This document shows positions 13,669-15,455 of a stretch of DNA of 15,455 nt, in pieces; positions within the stretch are counted from its first letter, which is position 1, and each line of letters begins with the position of its first letter. The notes under the pieces are model-generated. The model saw only the letters and a program-made list of their open reading frames with translations. It ran no database searches and was not told the origin of the DNA. Source of the DNA: Chloroflexota bacterium (lineage in GTDB: Bacteria; Chloroflexota; UBA6077; CF-72); the NCBI GenBank assembly GCA_019242065.1, contig JAFAWJ010000430.1:1-15455 (forward strand), read 5' to 3'. A program made the translations under genes and the position numbers.

Positions 13669-14511
13669 ATGGCCGCCCGCCTGCTCGAAGGGCGTCCAGC
13701 GGCCGACGCCATCTGGAGCGAAGTCTCCACCGGAGCCAAAAAGTTTTCGGATGCCGCCGATCGGCCGCCGACGCTGGCTCTGGTCAGCGGGGCCGACGAA
13801 GCCGCCGCCGCCTATGGCCGCCAGATCGAACGCCAGTTCGCGCGGCGCGGGCTGTCGGTGGCGCATGCCACGGTCGATGCCGCCGGCTTCGCCGACCATG
13901 TGCGAGGCCTGAACGCCGACCCGGGCATCGACGGCATCCTGCTGCTGACTCCGCTGCCCGAGGGCGTCGGCGCCGAGGCGGCCGCACTGGCCATCGATCC
14001 GTCCAAAGACGTCGATGGGCAGCACCCCACAAACCTCGGCCGCATCGGTCAGCGCCGACCTGCCTTTGCCCCCGCGACCGCCCTCGGTGGCTTGCGCTTG
14101 CTGAAACACTACGCGGTGCCGCTGCAGGGCACGCGGGTCGTCGTCGTGGGCCGCAGCCCCGTCGTCGGCATGCCGCTGGCGCTGCTACTGATCGACGCCG
14201 ATGCCACCGTGACCATCTGCCACTCGCGCACGCGCGAGATGGCCGCGGTCACACGCGAGGCAGACCTGCTGTGTGTGGCGATCGGTCGGGCGGGACTGAT
14301 CACCCCGGAGCACGTCAAGCCTGGCGCGGTCGTTATCGACTTTGGCACGAACCCGACGCCCGATGGCCCGCTGGTCGGCGACGTTCAGACCGACGCCGTC
14401 GCGGGGATTGCCAGCGCGATCACCCCCGTGCCTGGCGGCGCCGGGCCGATGACCGTGGCCGTGCTCGCCGAGCAAACCCTGCGAGCAGCGAATCTGCGGC
14501 GTGGACGCTGA
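13669..14511 (+). CDS. folD: FolD-family methylenetetrahydrofolate dehydrogenase/cyclohydrolase with altered active site
   Basis: The family interconverts 5,10-methylene-, 5,10-methenyl- and 10-formyl-tetrahydrofolate. The 280-residue product has the normal length and landmarks: DGILLLTPLP (88-97), PSKDVDG (111-117), the NADP-binding VVVVGRSPVVGMPLALLL, ATVTICHSRT, VVIDFGTNP and ITPVPGGAGPMT. Two catalytic positions differ. Family members carry YxxxK with an essential cyclohydrolase Lys (K56 in human, K54 in E. coli); here it is Y49-G-R-Q-I53. The Gln of the usual VQLPLP is Leu93. The usual PCTP is PATA. The dehydrogenase domain looks intact, so a monofunctional dehydrogenase is a reasonable inference. 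It lies 7 bp after the oxidoreductase, and its stop overlaps acyP by 11 nt. Confidence 0.9.
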   Translation: MAARLLEGRPAADAIWSEVSTGAKKFSDAADRPPTLALVSGADEAAAAYGRQIERQFARRGLSVAHATVDAAGFADHVRGLNADPGIDGILLLTPLPEGVGAEAAALAIDPSKDVDGQHPTNLGRIGQRRPAFAPATALGGLRLLKHYAVPLQGTRVVVVGRSPVVGMPLALLLIDADATVTICHSRTREMAAVTREADLLCVAIGRAGLITPEHVKPGAVVIDFGTNPTPDGPLVGDVQTDAVAGIASAITPVPGGAGPMTVAVLAEQTLRAANLRRGR

Positions 14512-14794
14512 TGCGCGTGCCCACGTGCGGCTGGTCGGTCGCGTCCAGGGCGTCGGTTTTCGCTATGCCACGGCGGACGAGGCGCGCAGCCGCCGGCTGA
14601 GCGGCTGGGTGCGCAATCTCGACTCGGGTGCGGTCGAGGCCGTCTTCGAAGGCCCACACGTTCAGGTTGCCAGCATGGTGCGCTGGTGCGAAGATGGACC
14701 ACCGGGTGCGTACGTCCGGGACGTACGTGTGGACTGGGACGAGCCGTTAGAACACCTGCGGGATTTCGAGATTCGGCCCACCAGCTTCAGTTAG
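14501..14794 (+). CDS. acyP: Acylphosphatase
   Basis: Small cytosolic enzyme hydrolysing carboxyl-phosphate bonds such as acetyl phosphate or carbamoyl phosphate. The 97-residue product matches the family length (about 90-100). The phosphate-binding loop GRVQGVGFR (13-21) has the conserved Arg21, and GWVRN (35-39) has the catalytic Asn39. The ending RDFEIRPTS corresponds to the usual FxIRY-type last strand. It starts with GTG at 14501, overlapping the folD stop by 11 nt, so coupling is likely. The physiological substrate of bacterial acylphosphatases is not settled, and its place next to folD does not by itself define one. A 19 bp palindrome occurs within its 3' half. Confidence 0.93.
   Translation: MDADARAHVRLVGRVQGVGFRYATADEARSRRLSGWVRNLDSGAVEAVFEGPHVQVASMVRWCEDGPPGAYVRDVRVDWDEPLEHLRDFEIRPTSFS
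14709..14727. repeat. Perfect 9-bp-arm palindrome inside acyP
   Basis: Arms CGTACGTCC (14709-14717) and GGACGTACG (14719-14727) are exact reverse complements around a single central G. It lies 90 bp before the PRC-barrel gene and is written in the codons for AYVRDVR of acylphosphatase. No T-tract follows. It may be chance in GC-rich coding DNA. Confidence 0.5.
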
Positions 14795-14816
14795 GTCGAC
14801 AAAGGGGGCAACGCTC

Positions 14817-15416
14817 ATGCGCCTGAAAGAGCTTCGCGGACTGCCAGTGGTCGATCCCACCGCGGCTCGCAAAATTGGCGTGGTGGTCGATTACCAGGTT
14901 GATCCCGTCGCGGGCCGCATCGCCGCGCTGGACGTGACTCCCGTCGCGGGCGGCGACGGCGAGCGCGTCCTGGCCGAGCGTATTCGGCGCGTGGGCAGTA
15001 GCGCCGTCGTTCTGACCAAGCGCGGCGGGGCGACGCCGAGCACGCCGACCGACGTGAACGAGCACTGGCTCGACACGGCGACACTCGTAGGCCTGGACGT
15101 GATGGGCGTCGACGGCACGCGCGTCGGTCGCCTGGTGGACGCCACGTTCGACGCGGACAGCCTGGTAATCGACGGGTATCTGTTGCAGGCGGGCGGCCTG
15201 TTGGACACTCTGAGTGGCCGACACACGCGCCTCGAGCCTGAACGGGTTCACGCGTGTAGTCGCGAGCTCATGGTTCTGTCAAGCGGCGCCGCCGCCGAGC
15301 CCCGCGAGCCCGTCGAACCCGAACCCCAGGTGCCGCTGAAAGACGCCGACAAGCTGGCAGCGCCGAGCTTCGAGCCCGTCGCCGACGGACATCCAGTGGT
15401 AAGTCCACCCGTCTAA
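14817..15416 (+). CDS. Protein with two PRC-barrel domains
   Basis: A 199-residue protein. The first PRC-barrel-like unit (about 1-65) reads MRLKELRGLPVVDPTAARKI, then VVVDYQVDPVAGRIAALDV. The second (about 85-150) reads LVGLDVMGVDGTRVGRLVDATF, then ADSLVIDGYLLQAG. Both show the typical pattern of a 'G-x-x-V-x-D' opening followed by 'IG-x-V-x-D' and a 'G-x-I' strand. A Pro/Glu/Ala-rich tail (about 157-199) is probably disordered. PRC barrels occur in RimM, in the photosynthetic reaction centre H subunit and in YlmC/YmxH proteins; stand-alone double-PRC proteins have no agreed function. AGGGGG (14803-14808) lies 8 nt before the ATG, a strong Shine-Dalgarno. It follows acyP by 22 bp, so it is plausibly the last gene of the oxidoreductase-folD-acyP unit. 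Nothing recognisable was seen in 15417-15455. Confidence 0.75.
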   Translation: MRLKELRGLPVVDPTAARKIGVVVDYQVDPVAGRIAALDVTPVAGGDGERVLAERIRRVGSSAVVLTKRGGATPSTPTDVNEHWLDTATLVGLDVMGVDGTRVGRLVDATFDADSLVIDGYLLQAGGLLDTLSGRHTRLEPERVHACSRELMVLSSGAAAEPREPVEPEPQVPLKDADKLAAPSFEPVADGHPVVSPPV

Positions 15417-15455
15417 TCGTCAAATCTTTCACCTCGGTTGCGACCACGGTCGACG

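Noticed and set aside
1..15455. CRISPR arrays, tRNA or rRNA genes, insertion sequences, toxin-antitoxin or defence loci
   Set aside because: No spaced direct repeats, cloverleaf-like or rRNA segments, transposase frames or defence domains were recognised on either strand.

Overview
This 15.5 kb window is gene-dense, GC-rich bacterial DNA with very short intergenic gaps, many start/stop overlaps and several GTG or TTG starts. Gene content and style suggest a Chloroflexota bacterium: a gliding-type ABC exporter with a GldG-like and a DUF4340 protein, a CoaD with a TxAH nucleotide-binding motif, and a FolD-acylphosphatase-PRC-barrel run. That assignment is inference, since no rRNA or other taxonomic marker is present. 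I see no tRNA, rRNA, CRISPR array, insertion sequence or prophage.

Layout. (1) Positions 1-853, minus strand: coaD (coenzyme A synthesis) coupled by ATGA to a holin-superfamily (YqjE-like) membrane protein cut by the window edge. Just upstream of coaD lies a G-quadruplex motif with single-base loops. (2) 1068-5008, plus strand: a four-gene unit of ABC ATPase, six-helix ABC-2 permease, GldG-like membrane protein and membrane-anchored DUF4340 protein, probably one membrane complex of unknown cargo. (3) 5165-5587, plus strand: a small winged-helix regulator whose 3' end overlaps queG convergently. (4) 5571-8967, minus strand: an ArsR-type regulator, then lepA (EF4) and queG (last step of queuosine synthesis) joined by a TAGTG overlap. 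The 160 bp gap upstream of lepA holds a symmetric repeat set and what may be a broken small plus-strand gene. (5) 9038-9403, plus strand: a single-domain response-regulator receiver. (6) 9415-12448, minus strand: folC followed by two overlapping family-2 glycosyltransferases, one resembling rhamnosyltransferases and one resembling polyprenyl-phosphate sugar transferases. (7) 12447-15416, plus strand: FAD/NAD(P) oxidoreductase, folD, acylphosphatase and a PRC-barrel protein, closely packed and divergent from folC.

Most genes are housekeeping. I do not see a convincing undescribed defence or mobile system. The points most worth following are a FolD lacking the Lys and Gln of the cyclohydrolase active site, the G-quadruplex motif in front of coaD, the folC/oxidoreductase divergent start region with a dyad over the -10 box, several long palindromes (one inside the ABC ATPase gene, one inside acyP, one upstream of lepA), and the GldAFG-DUF4340 complex of unknown function.
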